Source: Candidatus Brevefilum sp. | GTDB lineage: Bacteria > Chloroflexota > Anaerolineae > Anaerolineales > Anaerolineaceae | Assembly (NCBI GenBank): GCA_007119455.1 | Contig: SKPR01000147.1 | Location: forward strand, 1-5,511 | Direction of reading: 5' to 3' | Length of the DNA: 5,511 nt | Shown: positions 5,306 through 5,511 of the stretch, one piece after another | How the letters are laid out: the number at the start of each line of letters is the position of its first letter | How positions within the stretch are numbered: position 1 is the first letter of the stretch | Notes under the pieces: model-generated | What the model saw: only the letters and a program-made list of their open reading frames with translations | Database searches by the model: none | What the model was told of the DNA's origin: nothing | Translations under genes and position numbers: made by a program

Positions 5306-5361
5306 GATGATGGTCAGCCCACCAATATCTTAATCTCGCTCATGAGCTGCAGGAAAAAATC

Positions 5362-5511
5362 ATGTTTGGACAGGAAAGCCGTTCTTTGATCAAACCAAAC
5401 CGTATGCGTCAGTACACACTGGCCTTGCTGGTGATGGGATTGATCTCACTGACCATGGTCACCGGATGCGAAACACTGGACCCAATCCAGCCAATTTCCG
5501 TCGATCATCCA
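5362..5511 (+). CDS. Predicted lipoprotein, N-terminal part (partial)
   Basis: An open frame from ATG 5362 runs to the window edge, giving 50 residues. AGGA lies 7 bases upstream (5351-5354), supporting this start; an in-frame TGA at 5308 closes the frame upstream. Residues 1-17 are polar and basic (two Arg and a Lys). They are followed by a hydrophobic core (LALLVMGLISLTM, 20-32) and the lipobox VTGC with Cys36. This is a type II signal peptide, so the product should be cleaved before Cys36, lipidated and anchored outside the cytoplasmic membrane. A later ATG at 5404 would give a shorter leader and is possible. Only 15 mature residues are visible (CETLDPIQP...), so no function can be given. 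It is divergent from the phosphatase gene. Confidence 0.75.
   Translation, partial: MFGQESRSLIKPNRMRQYTLALLVMGLISLTMVTGCETLDPIQPISVDHP

Overview
This 5.5 kb window looks like ordinary chromosomal housekeeping and accessory DNA from a free-living bacterium of moderate GC content. The best guess for the host is a member of the Chloroflexota, Anaerolineae type. This is an inference from protein style: the FmdB-like zinc ribbon with a Gly/Cys-rich tail and the short stand-alone SpoIIE-type phosphatase. No rRNA or other phylogenetic marker is present. Shine-Dalgarno sequences of the AGGAGG type and sigma70-like promoters are visible. There is no sign of an IS element, phage, CRISPR array, tRNA or rRNA.

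Layout from left to right. Bases 1-410 (minus) hold the N-terminus of a DEAD/DEAH-box helicase of the YprA/MrfA type, cut by the window edge. Bases 411-802 are a 392-bp divergent intergenic region with a promoter facing each way and a cluster of dyad symmetries at 649-695. Bases 803-2113 (plus) encode a 12-helix MFS transporter. It converges on a minus-strand pair: an SDR oxidoreductase close to 3-ketodihydrosphingosine reductases (2110-2937) and, upstream of it, an FmdB-type zinc-ribbon protein (2937-3161). That pair overlaps as TAATG and is driven by a very good sigma70-like promoter (3200-3228). A strong intrinsic terminator (3326-3364) closes the next minus-strand gene, an SDR-type L-threonine 3-dehydrogenase (3395-4417). 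Upstream of that is a SpoIIE/RsbX-like PP2C phosphatase (4531-5238, minus) with its own weak terminator. A divergent lipoprotein gene starts at 5362 and runs off the right edge.

The genes do not form one obvious pathway. There are at least five transcription units: helicase, MFS, fmdB-SDR, threonine dehydrogenase and phosphatase, plus the start of the lipoprotein unit. The points most worth a second look are: the KDSR-like reductase translationally coupled to a zinc-ribbon protein; the convergent genes whose stop codons share a TTAA; the phosphatase with an altered DGxG motif and possible leaderless start; and the dyad cluster upstream of the transporter. I did not find convincing evidence of a previously undescribed system here.
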